Shown one piece after another: positions 52,963 through 61,756 of a DNA stretch of 64,000 nt. How positions within the stretch are numbered: position 1 is the first letter of the stretch; each line of letters starts with the position of its first letter. The stretch is from Loktanella salsilacus (GTDB lineage: Bacteria; Pseudomonadota; Alphaproteobacteria; Rhodobacterales; Rhodobacteraceae). The notes beneath the pieces are model-generated. The model did not search any database. It saw only the letters and a program-made list of their open reading frames with translations, and had not been told where the DNA came from. The stretch spans positions 1 through 64,000 of the forward strand of contig NZ_FOTF01000009.1 of NCBI RefSeq assembly GCF_900114485.1, in the 5' to 3' direction. Position numbers and translations under genes: made by a program.

Positions 52963-54200
52963 TCCGCAGGCCCTCCGTTGCGTCCTTCAAGCTCGTTTAG
53001 CCAGATTTCATGGTGTTCCTTGGCCCAATTCCGGTCCACCCGGCCGCCCCACATCGCCCAAAAGGCACCCTGCATCCCGACCGTCCCGATATAGATGTGG
53101 CCGATAAAAATCGCGATCAGCATGAGGCCGATGATGGCATGCACCAGCATGGCCCAAGACATCGTACCAAGGCTCGCCCAGTAGTAGGGAAACATCAGCG
53201 TCACACCGGACACGACCATCAGTGCGCCGCCCAAAACCGCCGACCAAAAGATCAGCTTTTGCCCCGCGTTGAACTTTTTCGCAGGCGGGTTTGGGCCGCC
53301 GTCAGTCGCCATGCCCCCCATGACGCTGAGCCATTTCAGGTCGCGCCATTCGGGAATGTTGCGGCCCATCCACATCACCGCCATCAGCAGGATACCTACA
53401 GCAAAGGACGGGAAAAACATCATGTGCCCCCAGGTCGAAATCCATCCGGCCCAGCCCAAAACCGTCTCTCCGAATGGCATCAACAGCGTTTTGCCATAGG
53501 CAATCGTCAGGCCCGTCAGCGCAAGGGCAATGAAGCTGATCGAGGTCATCCAGTGCACCGTGCGTTCAAACAAATTGAACCGTTTCACAGTGCGGTTGCT
53601 GCGCCCATGGGCAATTGGCACCCGGCCACGCACCGCCAAAATCAGCGCAAGCAAAAACCCCATACCAAGGATCGTCATCGCCCCCAGATGCACCGCCAGA
53701 TCGGCCACACCAAGGCGCCAGTCGCGGGCAAAGGGACGCTCGAATAAGGCAGCGTTGGCATAGGGCAGCGACGAAATCCCCTCGGTCCGCTGCGCGGGTC
53801 GCAGCAAGGCGCCGGTGTCATCGCCATAGATCGACCAGCTTTGCGTCAGCTTTTCGCCGTCCGCCATCGGGTTGGTCGTCATCATCGTATCCGGCACGAC
53901 GTTATAATCGGGCCGCTGTTGGTCAGGCGAAGGCCCAGTCGCGTAACGTTCGGCCTGAAACGTCGTGCGATCAGCCAATGCCTGTCCGGTCAGCAAAGCG
54001 CTTGGTGCGTCCTGCGGGCCCATCTGAGTGCCGTTATATTCCGTCATGCCCCACCGGATTTCAGGCACAGTGCGGGCGTCGCCGTCAAAAATCTCGTACA
54101 CCTGCCAGACCAAGGCAATCGCCAGTAAAAACGCCACGATGGCACCCCCGATGCGATAGCGGACGAAGTCGCGCCCGTGGACAATTACCTCGTCGCTCAT
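52959..54200 (-). CDS. Formate dehydrogenase gamma subunit, cytochrome b, long form
   Basis: A 413-residue membrane subunit that takes electrons from the beta subunit to quinone through haem b. The C-terminal half is the usual four-helix FdnI/FdoI-like cytochrome: RFNLFERTVHWMTSISFIALALTGLTIAYG, WGHMMFFPSFAVGILLM and MLVHAIIGLMLIAIFIGHIYIGTVG, with haem-ligand His in helices 1, 2 and 4. An N-terminal extension of about 190 residues adds two more hydrophobic helices and a periplasmic loop, so it is nearly twice as long as E. coli FdnI (217). ATG 54200 overlaps the beta-subunit stop. Confidence 0.9.
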   Translation of the reverse strand: MSDEVIVHGRDFVRYRIGGAIVAFLLAIALVWQVYEIFDGDARTVPEIRWGMTEYNGTQMGPQDAPSALLTGQALADRTTFQAERYATGPSPDQQRPDYNVVPDTMMTTNPMADGEKLTQSWSIYGDDTGALLRPAQRTEGISSLPYANAALFERPFARDWRLGVADLAVHLGAMTILGMGFLLALILAVRGRVPIAHGRSNRTVKRFNLFERTVHWMTSISFIALALTGLTIAYGKTLLMPFGETVLGWAGWISTWGHMMFFPSFAVGILLMAVMWMGRNIPEWRDLKWLSVMGGMATDGGPNPPAKKFNAGQKLIFWSAVLGGALMVVSGVTLMFPYYWASLGTMSWAMLVHAIIGLMLIAIFIGHIYIGTVGMQGAFWAMWGGRVDRNWAKEHHEIWLNELEGRNGGPAE

Positions 54201-54793
54201 GCGCCATCCTCCGGGTAATAGGCGGTTTTCCAGCCCCAAGCGCCAGAGCCGAAGCCCCGTGCCACGACGCGTTCGCGGTAGATGTCGGCGATGACTTCGC
54301 CGTCGCCAGCCAGTAGGGCGCGGGTCGAACAGACCTCGGCGCAGATTGGCAATTTGCCTTCGGCAATACGGTTGCGGCCATATTTGGCAAACTCAGCGTC
54401 AGAGCCGTTCTCTTCTGGTCCGCCCGCACAATAGGTGCATTTGTCCATCGTGCCGCGCGTGCCGAACAGGGTGGCGCGCGGGAACTGCGGTGCGCCAAAG
54501 GGGCAAGCGTAAAAGCAGTAGCCGCAGCCGATACAGGTATCTTTGTTATGTAGCACGACGCCGATATCGGTCTGGTAAAGCGTGCTGACAGGGCAGACCG
54601 CAACGCAGGGCGCATCGGTGCAATGCATGCAGGAAATTGCGACGGATTTCTCGCCAGGTTGGCCATCGTCAATTGTTACAACGCGGCGGCGCACCATGCC
54701 CCAAGGCACCTCGTGTTCGTTCTTACAGACTGTCGCGCAGGCATTGCATTCGATGCAGCGGTCCGTGTCGCACAGGAATTTCAAACGTGCCAT
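54197..54793 (-). CDS. Formate dehydrogenase beta subunit, four-cluster ferredoxin
   Basis: A 198-residue iron-sulfur subunit carrying electrons from the alpha to the gamma subunit. The Cys sets are CIECNACATVCKNEH, CMHCTDAPCVAVCP, CIGCGYCFYACPFGAP and CTYCAGG...CAEVC, giving four [4Fe-4S] clusters as in FdnH/FdoH. It lacks the C-terminal membrane helix of E. coli FdnH. ATG 54793 (MARLKFLCD) is chosen; it overlaps the alpha stop by one base (TAATG). Confidence 0.92.
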   Translation of the reverse strand: MARLKFLCDTDRCIECNACATVCKNEHEVPWGMVRRRVVTIDDGQPGEKSVAISCMHCTDAPCVAVCPVSTLYQTDIGVVLHNKDTCIGCGYCFYACPFGAPQFPRATLFGTRGTMDKCTYCAGGPEENGSDAEFAKYGRNRIAEGKLPICAEVCSTRALLAGDGEVIADIYRERVVARGFGSGAWGWKTAYYPEDGA

Positions 54794-57700
54794 TAGACAG
54801 CCTCGATCCGGCAAAGCGTAGCCTTGGTTTCTTGCATTTGCGTCACGATATCATAGCCATAGGTCTGGATCGTGTTCGTCGCCTCGCCAAAGACATAGGG
54901 TTCTGTGCCTTCGGGATATTTCGACGTCAGGTCCTCGCCCATCCAGAAACCGGCAAAGTGGAACGGCAGGAACACGGTCCCCTCGCCCACCCGTTTGGTC
55001 ACGAGCGCCTTCACTTTGATCCGCCCATTTGGTGACGCGACCCAGCAGTCGTTGCCATCGGTCACGCCAGCGCGGCCCGCATCGGCTGGATTAATCTCGA
55101 CGAACATATGCTGCTGAAATTCGGCCAGCCACTTGTTTGACCGTGTCTCGTCGCCGCCGCCTTCAAATTCCACAAGTCGGCCAGAGGTCAGCTGGATCGG
55201 GAAATCTTTTGAGTAATCAACCTTCTGGATGCTTTCATACAGCACCGGCACACGCCATTTGCGCTGGTCTTCATAGGTAGCATATTCAGGCAGCAAATCG
55301 CGGCGGTTGGTCAGCAGCGGCTCTCGGTGCTTGGGGATCGGATCGGGGAAGGTCCAGACCACGCAGCGCGCCTTGCCGTTGCCATAGGGCGCAAGACCAT
55401 GGGCAATCATCACGCGCTGGATGCCGCCGGACAGGTCCGTTTTCCAGTTCACCCGCTGGATTTTATCGCGCAGAGTTGCGTCGTCGGGGGCCTTTTCCTG
55501 CGGGTTATCCGCCAGATACGCCTTGATCGCTGTCAGCGCGTTGGCCGGATAGCTGCTGAAGTGTTCCGCAACCATCTGCTGGTCGCTGTTTAACGTATCG
55601 CCATCAGCGCCGCCCCAGCTTTCGTTGATATTGTCCGACCCGCCGGACTGCTGCTGCAAGGCCGCCAGCGTCAACTGATCCATCGCGATCTGCGCTTCAT
55701 CTTCGGTCATGTTGAACATGTCATGTTTAAAGCGGTCAGCGCCGATGCTGATGATCATCAGCCGTTCTTTGGCGGTCAGCTCGTCAGACCAGCCAAGCGC
55801 ATCCAGCATGCCAAGCGTGCCTTCGGGGTAGCCATCCTTGATCTCTGAATCGGCAGGAAAGCTGCCCTCAGCCAGCAGGTTCTCTCCGTCATGTTCAACA
55901 CCCCAGCGCGCGCGGAACGGCAAGCCACCCTTGGCCACCGGCATCGTGGTGTCATACAGGATCGGCGTGCCGGGATGCTTGTCCTCAGGGTTGCCCCATG
56001 TTGGCCATGGCAGGCAGTAATAGTCGCCCAAAACAGGTTCAGACATGCCCTTGAGCGTGATGGAGTCAAACTTGTCCTGGTGCTGCATATGCAGCTTGAG
56101 CCGCTCTGGGCTTTGGCCAGTATAGCCGATCGACCAAGTGCCTTTGTTGATCTCGCGTAGCATATCCTCTGCGACGGGCTCTTTGTTCTGCACTTCGATA
56201 TGCTTGAACATTTCGTCTGCAAACCCAAAGGCTTCGGCCAGCAGATAGGTGATCTCGTAGTCCGACTTCGCCTCGAACAGCGGATCGAACACCTTGTCAC
56301 GCCATTGCAGCGACCTGCTAGAGTTCGTCACTGTTCCGTGGATTTCAGCGGTCGAGGATGCGGGCAGCAGGTACACGTTGTCCTGCTTGTTCGACATAAT
56401 CGCGACCTGCGTCGGATGCGGGTCAATCACGCAAAGCACATCGACTTTATCCAGCGCCTCGCGCTGCTCTGGCCCGCGTGTGATAGAGTTTGCGGCATGG
56501 CCCCAGAACATCATCGCTTTGACCGGATTGGGTTGATCTAGGTTCTCTTTTGCCTCTAAAATCGCGTCCATATAACGCGACAACGGCATGCCTTCGGCCT
56601 GCATCAAATCCTTGGATGCGAAGCGGCTGACCATCCAATCATAATCCACATCCCAAACGCGGCACCAATGCTTCCAAGCGCCCTCGTCCAGCCCGTAATA
56701 GGCAGGCAGGCTATCACAAGACACGCCCATATCGGTCGCGCCCTGCACGTTGTCATGACCGCGAAAGATGTTGGCACCGCCACCCGATTTACCGATATTG
56801 CCCAGCACCAGTTGCAGGATCGACGCCGCGCGTGTCTTGGACGACCCTACCGTCGACTGCGTCAAACCCATGCACCAGATCAACGTGCCGGGGCGGTTTT
56901 CTGCCAACATCCGGGCCACGCGGGCCGTCTGTTCGGCGGGAATGCCCGAGACACGCTCGACCTCTTCCAGCGTCCATTTCTGAACTTCGTCACGGATCTG
57001 GTCCATGCCCCAGACACGGGCGTTGATGTAGTCTTTATCTTCCCAGCCTTGGGCGAAAATCTCGCGCACAAGACCCAGCATAAAGCCGATATCGGCGCCG
57101 GGGCGGATGCGGACATATTCGTCGGCGTGGGCCGCGGTGCGGGTAAAGCGCGGATCGACGACGATCATTTTGCCGCCATTTTCCTTGCCTGCCAGCACAT
57201 GCAGCATCGACACCGGGTGCGCCTCGGCGGGGTTGCCGCCGATGATCAGGATGGATTTGGCGTTGCGGATGTCATTGAAGGTATTCGTCATCGCCCCGTA
57301 GCCATAGGTGTTCGCCACCCCGGCCACAGTCGTGGAATGGCAAATGCGCGCTTGGTGATCGACGTTGTTGGTGCCCCAAAAGGCAGCGAACTTGCGGAAA
57401 ATATAGCTTTGCTCGTTCGAGTATTTTGCCGAACCTAGCCAATAGACGCTGTCAGGCCCGAACTCTTCGCGAATTCCCAGCAGCTTCTCGCCCAGCTCTG
57501 AAATCGCCTGATCCCAGCTGATGCGGGTCCATTCGCCAGCGACCTTTTTCATCGGGTATTTCAGGCGGCGATCACCGATTGCGATCTCTCGCATGGCCGC
57601 ACCTTTGGCGCAGTGGGTGCCTTGATTGATGGGGCTTTCAAACGCGGGCTCTTGCCCGGTCCAGACGCCATTTTCGACCTCTGCCCAAAGCGAACACCCG

Positions 57701-57909
57701 ACCGAGCAGAACTGGCAGATCGTCTTGTGATACGTCATGCCCAGCTTTGGCGGCATGGCACTTTGCGCCTGCGCGACGCGTCCGGCCGTTGTGGCCCCGA
57801 TGGACCCTAGCGCCAAACCAGCAAGGCCAGAGTTGCGCAGAAAATCCCGGCGCGTCGTGCCCGTGCGCGGCGCGGGGGCGGTTATAGTGGTCGTGCGGCG
57901 GCGAAGCAT
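54793..57909 (-). CDS. Formate dehydrogenase alpha subunit, Tat-exported, Cys form
   Basis: A 1038-residue bis-MGD molybdenum or tungsten enzyme that oxidises formate to CO2. A Tat leader has the twin arginines R20-R21 in TTRRDFLRNSGLAGLALG, so the complex faces the periplasm. The [4Fe-4S] cluster uses C65, C68, C72 and C100. The metal ligand is Cys C190 with H191 in DHQARICHSTTVAG, where E. coli FdnG has selenocysteine; no in-frame UGA is present. Further marks are IIGGNPAEAHPVSML and the C-terminal molydop-binding domain (IQLTSGRLVEFEGGGDETRSN). The first gene upstream encodes a Tat miniprotein. FdhD, FdhE and the Mo-cofactor genes are not in the window. Confidence 0.95.
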   Translation of the reverse strand: MLRRRTTTITAPAPRTGTTRRDFLRNSGLAGLALGSIGATTAGRVAQAQSAMPPKLGMTYHKTICQFCSVGCSLWAEVENGVWTGQEPAFESPINQGTHCAKGAAMREIAIGDRRLKYPMKKVAGEWTRISWDQAISELGEKLLGIREEFGPDSVYWLGSAKYSNEQSYIFRKFAAFWGTNNVDHQARICHSTTVAGVANTYGYGAMTNTFNDIRNAKSILIIGGNPAEAHPVSMLHVLAGKENGGKMIVVDPRFTRTAAHADEYVRIRPGADIGFMLGLVREIFAQGWEDKDYINARVWGMDQIRDEVQKWTLEEVERVSGIPAEQTARVARMLAENRPGTLIWCMGLTQSTVGSSKTRAASILQLVLGNIGKSGGGANIFRGHDNVQGATDMGVSCDSLPAYYGLDEGAWKHWCRVWDVDYDWMVSRFASKDLMQAEGMPLSRYMDAILEAKENLDQPNPVKAMMFWGHAANSITRGPEQREALDKVDVLCVIDPHPTQVAIMSNKQDNVYLLPASSTAEIHGTVTNSSRSLQWRDKVFDPLFEAKSDYEITYLLAEAFGFADEMFKHIEVQNKEPVAEDMLREINKGTWSIGYTGQSPERLKLHMQHQDKFDSITLKGMSEPVLGDYYCLPWPTWGNPEDKHPGTPILYDTTMPVAKGGLPFRARWGVEHDGENLLAEGSFPADSEIKDGYPEGTLGMLDALGWSDELTAKERLMIISIGADRFKHDMFNMTEDEAQIAMDQLTLAALQQQSGGSDNINESWGGADGDTLNSDQQMVAEHFSSYPANALTAIKAYLADNPQEKAPDDATLRDKIQRVNWKTDLSGGIQRVMIAHGLAPYGNGKARCVVWTFPDPIPKHREPLLTNRRDLLPEYATYEDQRKWRVPVLYESIQKVDYSKDFPIQLTSGRLVEFEGGGDETRSNKWLAEFQQHMFVEINPADAGRAGVTDGNDCWVASPNGRIKVKALVTKRVGEGTVFLPFHFAGFWMGEDLTSKYPEGTEPYVFGEATNTIQTYGYDIVTQMQETKATLCRIEAV

Positions 57910-57928
57910 CGCGGTCTTCCTCTTAGGG

Positions 57929-58114
57929 TCAGCTGCGGGCCAGCTTGTAATAGGTGGCGACGTGATCCGTCGTGTTAAACAGCGGCTGCTTTGGGTCTAC
58001 GGGCGCGGGCTCTTGCACAGCAGCATTGGCCGTGCCCGCCAGCGCCAAACTGGCAGAGGCAAGCGGGACACCCGCAAGAAGGCGGCGGCGCATGGGATCG
58101 GGAGTATCGGTCAT
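57929..58114 (-). CDS. Formate dehydrogenase region Tat-signal miniprotein
   Basis: A 61-residue protein with a twin-arginine leader (MTDTPDPMRRRLLAGVPLASASLALAG) and a short conserved tail (PLFNTTDHVATYYKLARS). It corresponds to the small 'formate dehydrogenase region TAT target' family found directly before fdh operons. Its job is unknown; a role in maturation or Tat handling of the alpha subunit has been supposed. ATG 58114 is chosen because the twin-arginine region should be near the N-terminus; the frame is open to 58186. It starts the fdh operon, 19 bp before the alpha gene. Confidence 0.82.
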   Translation of the reverse strand: MTDTPDPMRRRLLAGVPLASASLALAGTANAAVQEPAPVDPKQPLFNTTDHVATYYKLARS

Positions 58115-58258
58115 GGTGTTAACCTTGTCAGGACTAGACTTAGTTCTAGACCGGACGACGCGCGCAACAACCCTTGCGCCGATCACAACTTCTTACGGCC
58201 TTAACCTGCCGCAAGTTGCGCCGCTTTTTTCAGTGATCGCCTAGAAACTAGAAACCTG

Positions 58259-59368
58259 TCAAAGATCTAAGATACACGCCGTGCGTAAATCGGAACTGAA
58301 ATGCACAACGTCGCAGGCCTGCCCGGCTACCAAGCGCCCCGCAGTTCCAGCCATACGCAGCACGCTGGCGGGGGCAGATGTTGCCATGGCAATTGCACGC
58401 TCGCACGTCACAGCGCCCTGCGCGACCATAAAGGCAATCGCCTGCGGCAGGCTTAAATCGGCGCCCGCCAAGGTGCCGTCCGCCAGCGTCAATTGACCTT
58501 TCGCACGTGTGATCAGACGGCCATTCAGCGCAAAGGCCGTCTGATCCGTGCCCGCAACCGCCATTGCGTCGGACACCAAAAACAACGCGCCCCGCGCCTT
58601 AGCCCGCACCGCCGCCCGCACGGCGGCAGGATGCACATGGATACCGTCAGCAATGATCCCCGCTGCCCCGTCCCCGTCAAGCGTCGCGCCGACAAGCCCC
58701 GGCGTGCGGTGGCCCAGTCCGCTCATGGCGTTGAACAGATGCGTTGTGCAGCGCGCGCCGGCGGCAAAGGCCGCCGCGCAGGTGTCGAAGTCCGCGTCCG
58801 AATGACCAAGCGAGACAATCACGCCTGCCGCCGTCAGCCGCGCAATCTGGTCCGGCGTGACCGTCTCTGCCGCGACCGTCACCATCAGGTTACGCAGCTC
58901 ACCTGCGGCATCGCAAAGCTCGTTCAGGTCGCCCTGTGTCATCGGGCGGATCAGGCCGGCAGCATGGGCCCCTTTGCGGGCGACGCTAAGATGCGGCCCC
59001 TCTAGGTGCAGACCCAGCAGGCCAGACAATGAAACCCCGGCGGCAATCGCAGCGCGTGTCACATCGGGTGTGTCCGTAATCAGCGTCGGCAGCATCGCAC
59101 TGGTGCCAAGTCTGCGGTGCGCGGCGATCATAGTACGCAGGGTATCTGCCGTCGGCGCATCGTTGAACATGACGCCCCCGCCGCCATTGACCTGCAAATC
59201 AACCAGCCCCGGTGCAAGGATGCCCGGCGGCATCGCCCGCACCTGCGCGCCCTTTGGCACCTGCGCTGCAATACCGCCGCAAACGCCGTCCTGTAACACA
59301 AGCACGGCAGCGGGATGCAACCGCGTGCCGTCATGCACGTCGCATCCTGTCAGCGCAATCAACCCCAT
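58259..59368 (-). CDS. nagA: N-acetylglucosamine-6-phosphate deacetylase
   Basis: A 369-residue amidohydrolase that removes acetate from GlcNAc-6-phosphate. Motifs: PGLVDLQVNGGGGVMFND, LHLEGPHLS (metal Glu), SLGHSDADF and CTTHLFNAMSGLGHRTPGLVG (metal His), ADGIHVHP and the catalytic Asp in FLVSDAMAV. It overlaps the upstream kinase gene by ten bases, a natural order: phosphorylation, then deacetylation. No nagB deaminase is next to it. It is the last gene of an operon whose other members are sugar-acid enzymes, so an N-acetylated sugar acid is also possible as substrate. Confidence 0.92.
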   Translation of the reverse strand: MGLIALTGCDVHDGTRLHPAAVLVLQDGVCGGIAAQVPKGAQVRAMPPGILAPGLVDLQVNGGGGVMFNDAPTADTLRTMIAAHRRLGTSAMLPTLITDTPDVTRAAIAAGVSLSGLLGLHLEGPHLSVARKGAHAAGLIRPMTQGDLNELCDAAGELRNLMVTVAAETVTPDQIARLTAAGVIVSLGHSDADFDTCAAAFAAGARCTTHLFNAMSGLGHRTPGLVGATLDGDGAAGIIADGIHVHPAAVRAAVRAKARGALFLVSDAMAVAGTDQTAFALNGRLITRAKGQLTLADGTLAGADLSLPQAIAFMVAQGAVTCERAIAMATSAPASVLRMAGTAGRLVAGQACDVVHFSSDLRTACILDL

Positions 59369-60216
59369 GCGCCGCGCCGCGCCAGCAACAGCGCCCCGTC
59401 TAATGCGCTGCCCGCCGGATCAGAAAACTGCCGTCCTGCGCGCGCCATCCAAGGCCGCAATGCGTCACCCAGCCCGCCCGTCATCACCAGTGGCAAACTA
59501 TCGTCATGGCCCAAGGCAAGCAGTGCCCGCTCTATCCACGTTGCCGCTTGCGCCATGATCGCGGCGGCTGCGGGATCGGCTTGCGCCGCCTCTGTCACAA
59601 CCGGGGCCAACGCACCATAATCCGCCGGCCGCGCCGCCCCGGCAAAATCCACGATGGCATCCGTATCGCCATCCCAGCGCGCCAATACCGCCTGCGCCAT
59701 TGGCCCCATCGACTGCATATCATCCACCGCTTCCAAGGTCGCGCTGAGCCCCGCACGCCCGACCCAGGCCGCGCTGGCGTGATCGGATAGCTGCAAGCCC
59801 CAACCGCCGACGGCCCGCACTATGCCGCCGCGCGCAATACCGACAAAGCTCCCTGTCCCCAGCGCGGCGACAGCGCCATCCCGGTCCCCCAGCGCGCCAG
59901 CGATCATCGAAGGGCGATCCTCTGTCACTGTGCAGCGTAGCAGTCCCAGCCGTGCTGTCATATCCTGCGCCTGGCACGGCTTTCGCATCCCGGCGAGCCC
60001 CAGAAAGCCCCCAGCGACATGGTTCATATCGGCACTTACAGCATCCATCGCCTGCGCAATTGCATCCGCAATATTGCTACAGGCACCATCAAAATCGCTC
60101 GTCGCGTTGGCGGGCCCGCCATGCCCCGTTCCAACGATGCGGCCCTGCGCATCGCACAGCGCCGCACGGCAGCCACTGCCGCCGCCGTCCACCCCAAGGC
60201 AGAGATTCTGTTTCAC
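59359..60216 (-). CDS. BadF/BadG/BcrA/BcrD-type ATPase, probable N-acetylhexosamine kinase
   Basis: A 285-residue actin-fold kinase. The phosphate-1 motif is LGVDGGGSGCRAALCD, with GPANATSDFDGACSNI after it. Phosphate-2 is VAALGTGSFVGIARGG and the adenosine motif is LVMTGGLGDAL. WGLQLSDHASAAWVGRAGL is the substrate-side segment usual in GlcNAc kinases of this family. Being translated together with NagA (10-bp overlap) makes GlcNAc or a relative the likely substrate. AGGCAGGCG precedes ATG 60216. Confidence 0.85.
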   Translation of the reverse strand: MKQNLCLGVDGGGSGCRAALCDAQGRIVGTGHGGPANATSDFDGACSNIADAIAQAMDAVSADMNHVAGGFLGLAGMRKPCQAQDMTARLGLLRCTVTEDRPSMIAGALGDRDGAVAALGTGSFVGIARGGIVRAVGGWGLQLSDHASAAWVGRAGLSATLEAVDDMQSMGPMAQAVLARWDGDTDAIVDFAGAARPADYGALAPVVTEAAQADPAAAAIMAQAATWIERALLALGHDDSLPLVMTGGLGDALRPWMARAGRQFSDPAGSALDGALLLARRGAWG

Positions 60217-60284
60217 GCCTGCCGCCTCGCTTTTACACTACCGCGTATTTTGCGGCAGCGGCGCGGTGCGCACAAGCCCGCGCG

Positions 60285-61016
60285 TTAATACGTGGCGCGC
60301 CCGCCGGACAGATCGAACACTGCGCCTGTGGTGAAAGAGTTCTCTGGCGATACCGCCCAGACGATCATCTTGGCGGCCTCTGCCACCTCTAGAAACCGGC
60401 CGCGCGGGATCTTGGACAGCATATAGTCGATATGCTCTTGGCTCATCTGATCGAAAATCCGCGTGCGCGCGGCGGCGGGCGTGATGCAATTGACCGCGAT
60501 ATCCAGCGTTGCCAGTTCTTTACCCAGCGATTTCGTCAAGGCAATGACGCCCGCCTTGGACGCAGAATAGGCGCAGGCGTTGGGGTTGCCTTCTTTGCCC
60601 GCGATGCTGGCGACGTTTAGGATGCGCCCGTAACCCGCCGCCTTCATCCCCGGCACCACGGTGCGGTTGACGTTAAAGGTACCCGTCAAATTGACGTCGA
60701 TCACCTTTTGCCACGCCGCCGGATCGTAGCTTTCAACAGGCGCGTTCGGCCCCGCGATCCCGGCAGAATTCACGCAGATCAGCGGAACACCAACCGCGTC
60801 GCAGGTTGCAGCATATGCCGCCTGCACACTGAACAGATCGGTGATGTCACAACTGATCGCTGTGCCGCCAAGCCCCTCCATCGCGGCGATGTTCGCCGCA
60901 TCCATGTCCCAGCTGACAACGCGCACGCCGCGCGCGGTCAGCGCTTGCGCCACGGCATATCCGATGCCCTGCGCAGCCCCCGTGACGACGGCAATTTGAC
61001 CCTGCATTTCCATCAT
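60285..61016 (-). CDS. Short-chain dehydrogenase/reductase (SDR), first
   Basis: A 243-residue classical SDR. The cofactor motif is TGAAQGIG at about 12-19; NSAGI corresponds to the NAG motif. The catalytic set is Ser in NVASIAG and the YxxxK in ACAYSASKAG. An acidic residue after the second beta strand (SWDMDAAN) indicates NAD preference. It overlaps the preceding SDR gene by four bases. It probably oxidises a sugar or sugar acid in the same pathway as the IlvD/Edd-type dehydratase upstream. Confidence 0.9.
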   Translation of the reverse strand: MMEMQGQIAVVTGAAQGIGYAVAQALTARGVRVVSWDMDAANIAAMEGLGGTAISCDITDLFSVQAAYAATCDAVGVPLICVNSAGIAGPNAPVESYDPAAWQKVIDVNLTGTFNVNRTVVPGMKAAGYGRILNVASIAGKEGNPNACAYSASKAGVIALTKSLGKELATLDIAVNCITPAAARTRIFDQMSQEHIDYMLSKIPRGRFLEVAEAAKMIVWAVSPENSFTTGAVFDLSGGRATY

Positions 61017-61744
61017 CCGCGCCCGATAAAGGGCATGGCGCTGGCCATCACCGTCATGAATTGCACGTTTGCGTCCAGCGGCAGTTGCGCCATGTGCAGC
61101 ACGGAAGACGCCACATGCGCCACGTCCATCACCGGCTCGACCGCCATGCTGCCATCCGCCTGCGGCACGCCCTTGGTCATCGCCACCGCCATATCCGTCA
61201 GCGCATTGCCAATATCGATTTGCCCGCAGGCGATGTTGAACGCGCGCCCGTCAAGCGACAACGTCCGCGTCAGCCCGGTAATCGCATGTTTGCTCAGCGT
61301 ATAAGGTGCCGATCCCCAGCGCGGCACAGAGGCCGAAACGCTGCCGTTATTTATGATGCGCCCGCCTTGCGGGTCCTGCTTGCGCATGATGCCAAAGGCC
61401 GCCCGCGCCGCGATCACGGCCCCCATAACGTTCACGTCGATTAGGTTTCGAATGTCATCCACGGCCAGCTCGTCAATCGGCGCGCCTTTCAGGCTGACGC
61501 CTGCGTTGTTGAACAGCGCATCAATCCGGCCCCAAGCCGCCAGCGCCTTGCCGAAGGCTGCATCAACGGCCGCCGCGTCAGTCACGTCGCAGGGCAAGAC
61601 CAGCGCGTTGCTGTCGCCCTTTGTCTGGGTCAAAGGTGCGCTTCTGCGGCCCACAAGACCCACATCCCAGCCCGCCGCGATAAACGCCTGCGCCGTCGCC
61701 CGGCCCACGCCAGAGCCTGCGCCCGTAATGATAATGCTTGGCAT
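61013..61744 (-). CDS. Short-chain dehydrogenase/reductase (SDR), second
   Basis: A 243-residue classical SDR. The motifs are TGAGSGVG (residues 7-14), NNAGVSL, Ser in NNGSVSASV and YTLSK in APYTLSKHAI. An Arg pair after the second strand (LVGRRSAPL) suggests NADP preference, in contrast to the neighbouring SDR. It starts 12 bp after the dehydratase stop. The two SDRs with opposite cofactor preference could carry out an oxidation and a reduction, for example an epimerisation through a keto intermediate. That is inference. Confidence 0.9.
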   Translation of the reverse strand: MPSIIITGAGSGVGRATAQAFIAAGWDVGLVGRRSAPLTQTKGDSNALVLPCDVTDAAAVDAAFGKALAAWGRIDALFNNAGVSLKGAPIDELAVDDIRNLIDVNVMGAVIAARAAFGIMRKQDPQGGRIINNGSVSASVPRWGSAPYTLSKHAITGLTRTLSLDGRAFNIACGQIDIGNALTDMAVAMTKGVPQADGSMAVEPVMDVAHVASSVLHMAQLPLDANVQFMTVMASAMPFIGRG

Positions 61745-61756
61745 GTAAACTCCCCC

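Noticed and set aside
55360-57345. Selenocysteine in the formate dehydrogenase alpha subunit
   Set aside because: The active-site position in DHQARICHSTT is a Cys codon and there is no in-frame UGA or SECIS-like hairpin next to it.
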